Positions 42,798 through 52,071 of a stretch of DNA of 64,000 bases are shown piece by piece (within the stretch, counting starts at the first letter, position 1; each line of letters opens with the position of its first letter). The notes beneath the pieces were generated by a model, which saw only the letters and a program-made list of their open reading frames with translations, had not been told where the DNA came from and did not search any database. Location of the stretch: contig NZ_VIWO01000016.1 of NCBI RefSeq assembly GCF_007829335.1, positions 1 to 64,000 on the forward strand, written 5' to 3'. Both the position numbers and the translations under genes were made by a program. Source of the stretch: Chitinophaga polysaccharea. Its GTDB lineage: Bacteria > Bacteroidota > Bacteroidia > Chitinophagales > Chitinophagaceae.

Positions 42798-45443
42798 TTA
42801 TACCATTGTAATGTCGAGCTGCTGACCGGCCTGTAATTGTAGCGGCTGATCCAGCTGTATAGTAACAAATCCATTTTCTGCTTTAAAAGGTACTGTCTTA
42901 TTTCCCAACTTCACCTGCTTTACGCCGCTATGTTGAAAGCGAAGGGTGTTCAGGGTCACCTTACCATATTTCAGCTGCAAGACATGATGCTCTCTATGCT
43001 GCGAATAAGTACCCCAGCCTTCTGCCGTCACAAATGGGGCTTTGAAATTGTTCTTATTTATAGCGGGAGCGAAAGCGATATAGCCTTTGGGGCCATGATA
43101 CTGGAACCCGCTGGCAGTAATGAAAGTACCGTAGCTAGCCATGGCACGGGCGTAATGGTCGCTGCACTCTATTTCATTAAAAGGATTGCGCTTGGCAGCA
43201 TGATAACGGTCGTGCACTGCGCGGGTGAGGGTCAGCGCTTCATCTGTCATCCCTTCCGCCATCATATGAGCCGCCACCTGGTGTTCAAAGCCGGTCATAC
43301 ATTCATTAAAATATCCCAGCTGCCAGGCATCTTTTACCCCAAATGGATAAGGCTCATTTTTAGGATTGGTATTCAGGATCATCCCTGCTTCACCTGCGAG
43401 CGCATAAGGCCGCCCACCCGGATGCGCAGCGATATAAGGTCCTACATCTGCTTTGTAATTATAACGGTATAAAGCCTTTAATGCCGACAAGGTTTTTTCG
43501 CGGTCAATCACCCGGTCCATGCCCACCTGGAAAGCCCAGCTCTGTCCATATACCTGGTCGATATGACAAGTGTTATAAGAACCAATTACCGTTCTTCCTT
43601 TTACCTTATCCGGTTGGTGAATAAAGTATTCGCCATTGAATAACTGCGTTTCCATGTTACGCCGGCCTTTCTCCGTATAGTCGTTACAGATAGCAGCAAA
43701 TTCCTGGTCGTTCATTTCTGCAGCCATCAGGCCCGCAGCTTTTACGGCAGCAATACACAACCCTACAATCCAGGCTATTTCACCATCCCATACGGCATCC
43801 AGCGTATTCTCCATCGGCGTGTCTTCCATGCCATCGCCGTTGCGGTCCTGGCGAATAATAAAGAGCGTGGCCTTCTTAATACCAGACCAGTTCCTTTCCA
43901 GGAAAGCGCTGTCTTTACTCATCTGGTGCTCACGATAAATACGCAGCACAGTACCGGCCTGTCCGTCTATTGCCGGGCGTTTCTCTGCTTCGCCGCGGAA
44001 AAGAATGCCCCCATCTGGCAGGAGCGCAATGCCCAAGTCCACCCGTTCCCGCGTATCCCTTTCTAATGCCGGGAAGATACGGCCCACCGCCTGTGCATAT
44101 TGCCAAACGTGCGTGCAGGTGCCTTCACAGGAACCTACGCCCTCCCAGGCCCAGAAACGGCCCGAGCGGAAACGATGCGCCGTGGTAGTAGCCAGCGTGG
44201 AAATATTGAGGAAAGTACGCTCCATAAACCACCAGGGTAAGGACGCGTCATACCAGGTATCTTTCCATAAGCGGCTTTCACGGCTCAGGCGCTCGTAATT
44301 AGTGTTTACATAATCCATGACCGCTATCGCGTCGGCAAACTTGTTGGCATAATAACGGCCTTCACCCTGGATACCGTTGAAATGCAAGTTAGGGCTATAC
44401 CAACTGATAGCAAAGTCATTTCGTATAGTCTTTCCCGGTGGTATCGTATTGTATAATGCCACGGCGCCGGTTAATTTCTCCCCGGTATCTTTTACGGTTT
44501 GCTTTTCCGGCATCAGGGTAAAACTCTTGTTGGTCAGCGGCCCTTCCAGCATAGCGGAATTAGCCATGGCGGCCTTATCAAAGGCAGCGAGGCACATATT
44601 ACCGTAGTCGAACTGTTTTTCGAGCGCTTCGTTACTTCCGCTTTTCGTACGGATGATGGCGTTAACGCCTCTCCACCCGGTACCATTTACCACGGTGTTT
44701 ACCCGCTCATGCGCGGCGGCGGCGGAATACAGCGCAGTTTTGTTTTCCAGCCATCCCATGATAGTGGCGGTAACCGGCGTATTGCTCTTGTTTTTTATTT
44801 TGTAAGACAGGATAGTTACCGGCAGCCCAGAATCATCTTCATTCAATGGAATGAAGGGCGAAAAGGCTTCCAGCGTTACTTCTACCGGTAACGCTGGATC
44901 TATATACCGGATGGTAGCCATCGGGTAGGTGGCTTCGAAGCTGATCTCCGGCCAGCTGTGTTCATCCAGCTTCCGTATCTCCGTTTTATTACCATAGCGC
45001 AGCTGCAGGGCAAATCCCTGGTCCAGCGGACGGATATCTTTAGAAGGAGCAATGTAGCAAGCCCCATCGCGGGAGCGTACTTTCTTTCCACCATCCAGTA
45101 CATTGGCGTTATAGTCTACGACTTTCGGCTCAATACCTTCCTGGTTTTTATTGAAAATATCCCATAGCCACAAACGACCGTCGCCGCCGAGGTATACAGT
45201 ACCGCACATAATGCCGCCTACCGGCATACCAATGTATTGCAATTCATTCCTGCTTTTCAGATAGCGGGTAGCCTGGCCACGTTCATACAGGGAAGCGATC
45301 CACCCGGCAGGAGGCTGCGTGGTAGTCAACAGGCGGTGCTGGCTATCCTGGATAGCCCGGCCTACTACCGGCAGGCGCACCGTGAGCGCACCTGCCATCG
45401 TAAGACTTACGTTTCTTAAAAATTTTCTCCGTTCAATACGCAT
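42798..45443 (-). CDS. GH116-family glycosidase (glucosylceramidase-like)
   Basis: 881 aa. A twin-arginine-like signal (RIERRKFLRNVSLTMAGALT) suggests export in folded form. The N-terminal beta domain (about 60-430; GMPVGGIMCGTVYLGGDG) and the C-terminal (alpha/alpha)6 catalytic domain (about 440-830) carry GH116/GBA2 marks: AWEGVGSCEGTCTHVWQYA and NTCHIDQVYGQSWAFQVG, then FNECMTGFEHQVAAHMMAEG. Human GBA2 and archaeal relatives act on beta-glucosides or glucosylceramide. A GH30 glucosylceramidase-like gene lies 220 bp upstream, hinting at joint action on a beta-glucoside or glycolipid (inference). Confidence 0.87.
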   Translation of the reverse strand: MRIERRKFLRNVSLTMAGALTVRLPVVGRAIQDSQHRLLTTTQPPAGWIASLYERGQATRYLKSRNELQYIGMPVGGIMCGTVYLGGDGRLWLWDIFNKNQEGIEPKVVDYNANVLDGGKKVRSRDGACYIAPSKDIRPLDQGFALQLRYGNKTEIRKLDEHSWPEISFEATYPMATIRYIDPALPVEVTLEAFSPFIPLNEDDSGLPVTILSYKIKNKSNTPVTATIMGWLENKTALYSAAAAHERVNTVVNGTGWRGVNAIIRTKSGSNEALEKQFDYGNMCLAAFDKAAMANSAMLEGPLTNKSFTLMPEKQTVKDTGEKLTGAVALYNTIPPGKTIRNDFAISWYSPNLHFNGIQGEGRYYANKFADAIAVMDYVNTNYERLSRESRLWKDTWYDASLPWWFMERTFLNISTLATTTAHRFRSGRFWAWEGVGSCEGTCTHVWQYAQAVGRIFPALERDTRERVDLGIALLPDGGILFRGEAEKRPAIDGQAGTVLRIYREHQMSKDSAFLERNWSGIKKATLFIIRQDRNGDGMEDTPMENTLDAVWDGEIAWIVGLCIAAVKAAGLMAAEMNDQEFAAICNDYTEKGRRNMETQLFNGEYFIHQPDKVKGRTVIGSYNTCHIDQVYGQSWAFQVGMDRVIDREKTLSALKALYRYNYKADVGPYIAAHPGGRPYALAGEAGMILNTNPKNEPYPFGVKDAWQLGYFNECMTGFEHQVAAHMMAEGMTDEALTLTRAVHDRYHAAKRNPFNEIECSDHYARAMASYGTFITASGFQYHGPKGYIAFAPAINKNNFKAPFVTAEGWGTYSQHREHHVLQLKYGKVTLNTLRFQHSGVKQVKLGNKTVPFKAENGFVTIQLDQPLQLQAGQQLDITMV

Positions 45444-45605
45444 AGTAACATATTCGGTTAAAAGTGCGATGCTATAAATTCATACAGGCATTTCGAATAA
45501 AATAGGCATCAGGTATAGATACAACACCCTGAAAGCATCACCATCATTGTTCGCGCTGATATTTTTGGTAGTGTTATTTCATAACGGTGTCTTAACAATA
45601 TATAT

Positions 45606-45621
45606 AACCTTCCCGAAGGTT
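45606..45621 (-). terminator. Hairpin between the GH30 and GH116 genes
   Basis: AACCTTC-CC-GAAGGTT is a perfect 7-2-7 dyad 44 nt past the GH30 stop, followed on the minus strand by ATATATATTGTT. The T-tract is weak, so it may be a partial terminator or a regulatory site for the GH116 gene. Confidence 0.4.
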
Positions 45622-45664
45622 CCTTACACCGGTTAAGCCAACACCATGAAAGGAGAATAAAACA

Positions 45665-47074
45665 TTACCAGACAAACGTGGCTACCTCTCCGCTATTCAG
45701 CGATGCAGTGGCCTGTTGCCCGCGCGCACTGATCTGGAAGGATTGCGACGTGGTATCATTATTCACCACTATCAGTACTCTTTTTCCGGCAGGCGTTTTA
45801 AAAGCTACATTATCCAGTTTACCGGGAATATCGGATGCAATCCTCACCGAACCGGCCGGCACAAATTTAGACGCATGCCCGATCACATAATAAGAGGAAT
45901 TGCGCGAGACAGCATTTCCATCAATGGTAATAGCTCCCAGGCATTGGGAACAACCTCCTTTATCAGTATGCGGGTTCCACTTCGCATCCGCTGCCAGGTT
46001 CCATTGCAGTACATTGCGCGCCCAGTTGCGGGTAGCGCCAATAATCAACTGCGTAGTATTTGTTGTCAGTTCTTCAGCAAAGCTGCCCTTCCCATTCGAC
46101 CACTGTTCTGTAAAATAAAGATGCTTACCGGGAAACAGGTCGTGTACTTTACTGAGCGCATCAATAGTACCACCGTATAAATGGAAAGCGGATCCATCGA
46201 TATACGGGCTGGCAGCGGCATCCTGGAGAATAGAAATAGGATATTCCGGCTTATCGCAGTTGTGATCATATAAGATAATCTTCGTTTTGATGCGTTCCTT
46301 TTTAAACGCAGGTCCCAGGTGGTCCCGGATAAAGGCGGCCTGGTCGGGCGCCAGCATCAGCATGCTCGGATTATTTTTGGGATGCAGCGGCTCATTCTGA
46401 ATTGTGATGGCATCGATCGTAATACCGGCGGCTTTCATCGCCTGTATATATCTCACAAAATATTGTGCATACACGCTGTAATATTCCGGCTTTAAACTAC
46501 CACCGATAAAAGATTCATTGGTTTTCATCCAGGCTGGTGGAGTCCAGGGAGAGCCTAATATCTTGATGGCAGGATTAAGGGCCACAATCTTTTTTAACAC
46601 CGGGATCAGGTCTTTCTTTTCTTCAGTGATGGTAAAATGCTTCAGCTCCGGATCTGTTTCTCCTTCGGGCATATCATCGTAGGTGAATACGCTGGCGCTC
46701 AAGTCAGAGGCGCCGATGCTCAGGCGCAGATAGCTGATACCGATGCCGTTTCCTTTGGTAAGAAATAATTCTTTCAGCAAAGCATCCTGCTGATCGGCGG
46801 GCAGCTGGTTGATCAGCGTAGCGCTGCCTCCGGTGAGCGTAAACCCAAATCCATCTATTCCCTGGAACGTATGGGTATCGTCTACCGTTATAACGGGCAT
46901 ATCTTTTTTCACGGCGCTAAACAACAAAGTACGCGGCTGTTGTTGCAGCACAACAGATTTATCGGGAGAAGTAAGCCAATAGTTGATACCAGGCGCTTTC
47001 TGTTGGCTGTTTCCACTCATATAGCTGCCCAGGAGCAGGGCAAGGCTCAAAAAAAATTGACCAGTTTTTTTCAT
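45665..47074 (-). CDS. Glycoside hydrolase family 30 (glucosylceramidase-like)
   Basis: 469 aa from the ATG at 47074 (signal peptide MKKTGQFFLSLALLLGSYMSG); the frame is open 13 codons further. GH30 marks include FQGIDGFGFTLTGGSA (acid-rich start of the barrel), ILGSPWTPPAWMKTN, the acid/base Glu in AITIQNEPLHP and the nucleophile Glu in LYFTEQWSNG. A C-terminal beta-sandwich (about 400-469) follows. GH30_1-type enzymes act on glucosylceramide and other beta-glucosides or on beta-1,6-glucans. It acts in the periplasm or outside the cell. Confidence 0.92.
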   Translation of the reverse strand: MKKTGQFFLSLALLLGSYMSGNSQQKAPGINYWLTSPDKSVVLQQQPRTLLFSAVKKDMPVITVDDTHTFQGIDGFGFTLTGGSATLINQLPADQQDALLKELFLTKGNGIGISYLRLSIGASDLSASVFTYDDMPEGETDPELKHFTITEEKKDLIPVLKKIVALNPAIKILGSPWTPPAWMKTNESFIGGSLKPEYYSVYAQYFVRYIQAMKAAGITIDAITIQNEPLHPKNNPSMLMLAPDQAAFIRDHLGPAFKKERIKTKIILYDHNCDKPEYPISILQDAAASPYIDGSAFHLYGGTIDALSKVHDLFPGKHLYFTEQWSNGKGSFAEELTTNTTQLIIGATRNWARNVLQWNLAADAKWNPHTDKGGCSQCLGAITIDGNAVSRNSSYYVIGHASKFVPAGSVRIASDIPGKLDNVAFKTPAGKRVLIVVNNDTTSQSFQISARGQQATASLNSGEVATFVW

Positions 47075-47125
47075 AACAAAATAAATTAGCGTCGATGCTA
47101 AAGCTGGTATCAAAATACAAACTAT

Positions 47126-48088
47126 TTACGCTTCCTGCAAGAACGATAAGGCCCGTTGTTCCGACCAGTAATAGGGCACTCCAAATTTCACGAAGCCTAC
47201 ATGTCCGCCCTGCTGTGGTGTTTCCAGGAAAAAGCAGGAACTTTTGGATGCCAGGTCGTAGGGATAACATTCTTTGCTCAGGAAGGGATCGTCGACAGCA
47301 TTGATCAGCAAAGCAGGCACCTGTATCCTGTGTAGGTATTTGCGGGAACTGCATTCCTCCCAGTATTGCAACGCGTCCCGGAAGCCATGTATAGGCGCGG
47401 TGTAACGGTCGTCGAATTGCCGGAATGACTTTACTGCGTTGTAGCCCGACAAGTCGATTCGGCCCGGGTACAGTTGTTCCTTTAACCGCAGCTTCTCTCC
47501 CAGGTCGCGGATGAATCGCTGCATGTAAATGATATTATGCCGTTTCTCCAATTCAGCCGAACTGCTTTTAAGATCGCAGGGCACCGAGATGGCTACTGCC
47601 GATTTAATGACGCCTTTCAGCTGACTCCCCTTTTCCCCCAGGTACTTGAGTGTGACATTACCTCCCAGCGAAAAACCGACCAGGTGTATGGTCTTATATT
47701 TCCCCAATGTTTGCAGGTAGGTAATCACGGTATGCAGGTCACCCGTTTCCCCGCTATGATAAAAACACAGGTTTTTATTGGGCTCTCCGCTGCAGCCACG
47801 GAAATTCATAGACACGGTGTCGAAGCCTGCTTCATTAAAAATATGCACCATGCCCAGTACATACTTACGCGTTGAATTTCCCTCCAGTCCATGCAAAATC
47901 ACTACGATACGGTCATTCCCTTTTTCGCTGAAATCCAGGTCCAGGAAATCGTTATCCGGCGTAGGAATACGTTCCCGCCGGTAAGGCGCAGGAGCGATAC
48001 TTCGAAACAGGGAAGGGTAAATCGTTAACATATGACGATTCTGCAGCAGGAATGGCGCTCTGTAGTCTGAATGATGCAATACGGGCAT
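47126..48088 (-). CDS. Alpha/beta hydrolase, YheT/EMB8 type
   Basis: 320 aa. The nucleophile elbow is GFSLGGN (within IHLVGFSLGGNVTLKYLG). The acid is in NAVDDPFLS and the histidine in QGGHVGFV. The start APFLLQNRHMLTIYPSL is the usual YheT start. Members are esterase-like; function in bacteria is poorly defined. It is 51 nt upstream of the GH30 gene, so the two may share a transcript. Confidence 0.88.
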   Translation of the reverse strand: MPVLHHSDYRAPFLLQNRHMLTIYPSLFRSIAPAPYRRERIPTPDNDFLDLDFSEKGNDRIVVILHGLEGNSTRKYVLGMVHIFNEAGFDTVSMNFRGCSGEPNKNLCFYHSGETGDLHTVITYLQTLGKYKTIHLVGFSLGGNVTLKYLGEKGSQLKGVIKSAVAISVPCDLKSSSAELEKRHNIIYMQRFIRDLGEKLRLKEQLYPGRIDLSGYNAVKSFRQFDDRYTAPIHGFRDALQYWEECSSRKYLHRIQVPALLINAVDDPFLSKECYPYDLASKSSCFFLETPQQGGHVGFVKFGVPYYWSEQRALSFLQEA

Positions 48089-48158
48089 GCTGCGAAAGTA
48101 CGAATTTAAAAATCATCAAAGCACCATACAGCCCTTTGCCATAGCCGGTAAATCACCC

Positions 48159-48198
48159 GGAGGATTTTGTGTAACCCAACTGTCATGCAAAGTCCTCC
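48159..48198. other. Inverted repeat at the lepB stop codon
   Basis: GGAGGATTTTG (48159-48169) pairs with CAAAGTCCTCC (48188-48198), with one G-T pair and an 18-nt loop. It ends one base before the lepB stop codon (48199-48201). No T-tract, so termination is uncertain. Confidence 0.45.
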
Positions 48199-49404
48199 TT
48201 ATTTAATCGTGCTAAACAATCGTCGCCAGCGGATGTGGCCATGGTCAAAGCTCATCCAGATAATCCAGGCCTTCCCCACAATATGATCTTCAGGAACAAA
48301 ACCCCAGAAACGCGAATCTGTCGATTCGTTACGGTTATCCCCCATCATCCAGTAATAATTCATCTTAAAAGTATAAGTACCGGTTTCCTGGTTATTAATA
48401 TAAATCTTGTTATCCACCACCTTTAACGTATTATGCTCATAGGTGTCGATAATGCGGCGGTAAAAAGGCAGGGTTAAAGTATCAAGTGTCACGGTAACAC
48501 CCTTTTTTGGAACATAAACCGGGCCCATACAATCCTGTGTCCATTCATAGTGTTTGTTATCGAAGGGAAATATCCGGTAATCGCCGTAACCTTCCACTAT
48601 CACCCGTTTTATCCGCGCTCCCCTGGCATAGAGGGTATCTAGGTTATTGGGCGACAAGTTATGTATGAACATACCTGAATCGCGCATAGGCCGTGGGATG
48701 TGATCTGTCCCCAGCTTGTCTAGCATGGCCTCGCTCAACCGCTTGCGGTCCGGCATAGTCACATAATAGCGGGCCTGGAAATCTGGAGGTATCCTCCCCG
48801 GGCGGTGATTGATATATACTTCGCCGCTCACGATCTCAATAGTATCCCCGCTCACCGCTATACAGCGCTTGATCCAGGTTTCCCGCTTATCTACCGGCCT
48901 GGTAATAGGTGGTCCGTAATTTTTGTGCAGGTATTCCGCTCCCAAACTGGCCATGGTATAGTAGTCTTCATCTTCCCCCGCTTTATTCTTCAGCACCGTG
49001 TCGCCGCAGGGATAATTAAACACCACTACATCATTACGCTCAATATGCCCAAATCCCGGCAGCCGCCTGTAAGGCCACTGTACAGTCGTGGAAAAGGGAG
49101 CCACATCTTTTGTAAAAGGCATGGTATGGTTAGTAAAAGGCCATGCCAACGGGGTAATAGGAATGCGGGGCCCATAACTGACTTTGCTCACAAAAATAAA
49201 ATCATTGATTAACAGCGTCTTCTCCATGGAAGCACTGGGGATAACAAAAGCCTCAAAAATAAAAGTACGGATCAGGGTCGCAGCAACAACGGCGAAAATT
49301 ACCGCCTCTATCCACTCCCGTAACCTGGATTTCTGGCGGGTACCCTTTTCGGCCTGTTTTATACTGCTGAAAAAAACACGCATGTTGGACAAGGTTTTGG
49401 ACAA
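48199..49404 (-). CDS. lepB: Signal peptidase I
   Basis: 401 aa, a long LepB. One N-terminal membrane helix (about 30-48) is followed by the catalytic Ser in FVIPSASMEKTLLIND and the Lys in RETWIKRCIAVSGDTIEI. The C-terminal box YYWMMGDNRNESTDSRFWGFVPEDHIVGKA is canonical and extends to the WISMSFDHG-like end. Bacteroidota LepB carries an inserted domain (about 180-320 here). It cuts signal peptides of exported proteins at the inner membrane. A start at the later MRVFFSSIKQ is possible. Confidence 0.95.
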   Translation of the reverse strand: MSKTLSNMRVFFSSIKQAEKGTRQKSRLREWIEAVIFAVVAATLIRTFIFEAFVIPSASMEKTLLINDFIFVSKVSYGPRIPITPLAWPFTNHTMPFTKDVAPFSTTVQWPYRRLPGFGHIERNDVVVFNYPCGDTVLKNKAGEDEDYYTMASLGAEYLHKNYGPPITRPVDKRETWIKRCIAVSGDTIEIVSGEVYINHRPGRIPPDFQARYYVTMPDRKRLSEAMLDKLGTDHIPRPMRDSGMFIHNLSPNNLDTLYARGARIKRVIVEGYGDYRIFPFDNKHYEWTQDCMGPVYVPKKGVTVTLDTLTLPFYRRIIDTYEHNTLKVVDNKIYINNQETGTYTFKMNYYWMMGDNRNESTDSRFWGFVPEDHIVGKAWIIWMSFDHGHIRWRRLFSTIK

Positions 49405-49725
49405 GTAACGACTAACAATTTAACCATTTTAAAACCTCCTCTATTCAAAAATTACAGGAATAAAAACAGCTGCTGCAATGATGCAGCACAAGAGGTTTCA
49501 AACCATCCACCACTAACGATTACAAAGGGAATATTTATTTTTATCACACGCGCATTTCCGTTATGTCAAACTATCTTTTTATTGTATTATTCTGCCGGTT
49601 TCTGCAAAAAAGTACCATCTCCTCCCATAGCGGCTAAAAAATTCGGTCAAGATAAAATCGTTTTATTAAATTGCCCTATATAACCACTGCAGTGATTCAA
49701 CATTTACCCACGTTATAAATTTTTT
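49405..49725. other. Intergenic region between lepB and the isomerase-like gene
   Basis: 321 bp. It contains nested dyads: TGCTGCA/TGCAGCA (49471-49488) within AAACCTC/GAGGTTT (49432-49498), and the palindrome CACTGCAGTG (49685-49694) just upstream of the next gene. A 24-codon frame (49563-49637, MSNYLFIVLF...) exists but has no support. Some of the dyad may be the untranslated leader of lepB. Confidence 0.45.
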
Positions 49726-50712
49726 ATGACCATGCATACTTCGAGACGCTCCTTCCTCCAGCAAACAGGATTGATGGCAGCAGGCATGATGCTCCCCGGC
49801 AGCCTCCTGGCTATGACCGGCAATAAAGCACTCCCTAAGAAAATCGGTATTCAGCTGTATACCCTGCGTGATCAGCTGGACAAGGACCCTAAAGGTACCC
49901 TGGCCAAAGTAGCCGGCATTGGCTACCGCGAAGTAGAAACATTCTATGGCTTCCAGGGCGCCGGCGATAAAGGGGAATTCTGGGGCCTCAAGCCAAAAGA
50001 ACTGGGCGCCGTATTACAACAGCATCAACTGGTAACACCCAGCGGCCACTATCAGCTCAACGACTACCTTACGCGGGGCAATGGTAACGCAGATGCCCTG
50101 CAACCGCAAATTGAACTAGCCGCCGCATTGGGGCAACGCTATTTCATTGTACCGGTATTACCACTCTCCCTCTGGGATAAAAAACTGGTAGCGGACGATT
50201 ATAAATTCATGGCAGAACAACTCAATAAGGCAGGTGAAATCTGTAAAAAAGCTAACCTCCACATTGGCTACCATAATCACTACTGGGAATTTAAACCCCT
50301 GGCAGATAACAATAGCACCGGCTATGATATTATGCTCAAAGAAACAGATCCTTCCCTCGTATCCTTTGAGCTGGATCTGTTCTGGGCGGTAAAATCCGGA
50401 CGCGACCCGGTAGCCCTCTTTAAAGAAGCACCCGGCCGCTTCGTTGCCTGGCACGTAAAAGACATGGATAAAAACAATACGGCCAGTCTCACTGCAGCCG
50501 GTACAGAAAACAAAACCTCTATGGAGCTGCTCTCCGGCGTAACCTTCGCAGAAGTAGGCACCGGCAGTATCAACTTCCACAAAATATTTGCCCAGGCTAA
50601 GCTGGCAGGTGTAAAACACCTGTTTGTAGAACAGGACAAAATCACCATCGATCCGTTCCAGAGCATCACCCAAAGCTACAAATACGTGAAGAACGTATTG
50701 TTGAAAGCGTAA
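49726..50712 (+). CDS. Tat-exported sugar phosphate isomerase/epimerase (xylose isomerase-like TIM barrel)
   Basis: 328 aa. A twin-arginine signal (TSRRSFLQQTGLMAAGMMLP) is followed by the AP_endonuc_2-type barrel: PKKIGIQLYTLRDQL, IGYREVETFYGF, IGYHNHYWEF, SFELDLFWAVKSG, AWHVKDMDK and FVEQDKI. Metal-binding Glu, His and Asp residues lie in these strands. Substrates of this exported group in Bacteroidota are not well known; keto-sugars and inositols are usual. The start could be 49726 or the ATG at 49732. The stop codon lies within the first arm of the palindromic repeat copy B. Confidence 0.85.
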   Translation: MTMHTSRRSFLQQTGLMAAGMMLPGSLLAMTGNKALPKKIGIQLYTLRDQLDKDPKGTLAKVAGIGYREVETFYGFQGAGDKGEFWGLKPKELGAVLQQHQLVTPSGHYQLNDYLTRGNGNADALQPQIELAAALGQRYFIVPVLPLSLWDKKLVADDYKFMAEQLNKAGEICKKANLHIGYHNHYWEFKPLADNNSTGYDIMLKETDPSLVSFELDLFWAVKSGRDPVALFKEAPGRFVAWHVKDMDKNNTASLTAAGTENKTSMELLSGVTFAEVGTGSINFHKIFAQAKLAGVKHLFVEQDKITIDPFQSITQSYKYVKNVLLKA

Positions 50713-50815
50713 GGCAAAAAGCAAAAAGCTATTGTGGAGAATGACCAAAGCATATTTTAAATATTCGCTAAGATCACTTCCCACAATAGCTTTTTGCTTT
50801 CTGCCTTACGCTTTC
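50703..50815. repeat. Palindromic repeat element, copy B
   Basis: Two 35-bp arms (50703-50737 and 50781-50815) match at 34 of 35 positions with a 43-nt loop. The left arm overlaps the last three codons and the stop (50710-50712) of the isomerase-like gene. The core AAGCAAAAAGCTATTGTGG is shared with copy A at 4645-4742, and the loops are also similar (ATTTTAAA..TCGCTAAG). The outer ends of the arms differ between copies but stay self-complementary. Confidence 0.8.
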
Positions 50816-50853
50816 TGCTTTTTACGTAGTTTTGCCTAAAAACCGCGCTACAT

Positions 50854-52071
50854 ATGTCGATGCACGAAGTTGAATCATGGGTGGAATTATCCGTTTATTG
50901 TCTGGACGAAAGCCCCGAAGAAGGACTCGACCGAAGAAGTCTTTTCTATAACCTTTATCGCGTACAACAACAGTTTGATACCGGGTTTACCCATTTCCGC
51001 GTAATAGATACGCTGATCAAACACCGCTTCGTTTATACATTTCCTATCAGCGCTCATCCGGCCTACGAAGCCCATAAAGCCTGGTTTGATGCGCTGGAAG
51101 CCAGCAAAAAATTCAGTTTCATCTACGAGCAACCGACCGCCGAATGGGACGCTGAAACCAACCCGGTAGCCGGCTACGCCAACTACGACCATAACACCAA
51201 CCACTATATCTTATACTGCGATGCCGGCTCCCTGCTGTGGACCGACCTGGTAGACAATGGTACCCTAACCGGCAAAGATGCGATAGCCCCGGAAGAAATA
51301 GACGTATTTACCATGTCGCACGAAATTGCAGAACTGGCAGGCCAACAAAAAAATACCAGCCTGCTGGCCAGCTACTACCAGCTGATGCCCTACATCGTAA
51401 TGAATGCAGAGCAAATGGGAGAACCTATTAATTACAAAGCACTCGAATCTATACTGGAACTGGTACTGGCAAACGATGCCATTGATGCGGATACCTTACC
51501 ACCTTCCGATGAATTACCCATCGGCGGCGAACTGGGAAAATTCTGCGAATGGTGGTATGCACCGGCAGCCGATAAAATGAAACCCGGCACGGATACGGCA
51601 GAAGAAATAGACCTGGAAAATGTTCCCTTCGCTGAAAATGTAGAAAAAAGCGCTGGCTGGTATGAACAACAGGTAATAAAAATGCTGCAGGAAGCCAATA
51701 CAGCGATCACCCACATGGAAGATAACGGCTATAACCAGGATACTCAAATGGGTATTATCAACAAATTACGACTGGCATTGCAATATGCCAACAAAGGCCT
51801 GGAACTGGCGCCCGGAGAGCCTAACCTGATGATGAATAAAGGATCCGTCTTTATGCTGCTTCAGCTGGACGAAGAGGCGCTGGCGATCTATGATGAAGTG
51901 TTGAAACTGGCACCAAACGATCCCTATGTGCACGTAAACCGGGCCGTATTGTTCTACAACATGGACCAGATACCCAATGCCATCGCCGCTTTTGAGGAAG
52001 TGATCAAACTGGAACCCGGCAACGAATTCGCCCAACAATGGTTAGCACAACTTAAAAATGGCGAACAATAA
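50854..52071 (+). CDS. TPR-repeat protein with unknown N-terminal domain
   Basis: 405 aa, cytosolic. The N-terminal about 270 residues show no family I know; they include YRVQQQFDTGFTHFRV, HYILYCDAGSLLWTDLVDNG and VFTMSHEIAELAGQQ. The C-terminal part (about 275-400) is three to four TPR units (GIINKLRLALQYANKGLELA, LDEEALAIYDEVLKLAPNDP, IPNAIAAFEEVIKLEPGNEF). The 3' end overlaps the SMI1/KNR4 gene by 14 bp. The pair has no visible toxin partner. Function is unknown; a scaffold or regulator is a guess. Confidence 0.7.
   Translation: MSMHEVESWVELSVYCLDESPEEGLDRRSLFYNLYRVQQQFDTGFTHFRVIDTLIKHRFVYTFPISAHPAYEAHKAWFDALEASKKFSFIYEQPTAEWDAETNPVAGYANYDHNTNHYILYCDAGSLLWTDLVDNGTLTGKDAIAPEEIDVFTMSHEIAELAGQQKNTSLLASYYQLMPYIVMNAEQMGEPINYKALESILELVLANDAIDADTLPPSDELPIGGELGKFCEWWYAPAADKMKPGTDTAEEIDLENVPFAENVEKSAGWYEQQVIKMLQEANTAITHMEDNGYNQDTQMGIINKLRLALQYANKGLELAPGEPNLMMNKGSVFMLLQLDEEALAIYDEVLKLAPNDPYVHVNRAVLFYNMDQIPNAIAAFEEVIKLEPGNEFAQQWLAQLKNGEQ

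Noticed and set aside
49563..49637. 24-codon frame MSNYLFIVLF...
   Set aside because: Short, no promoter assigned, no coupling to a neighbour, and interrupted pattern of dyads around it.
4645..50815. CRISPR-like array from the palindromic repeats
   Set aside because: There are only two copies, 46 kb apart, with no spacers and no cas genes.
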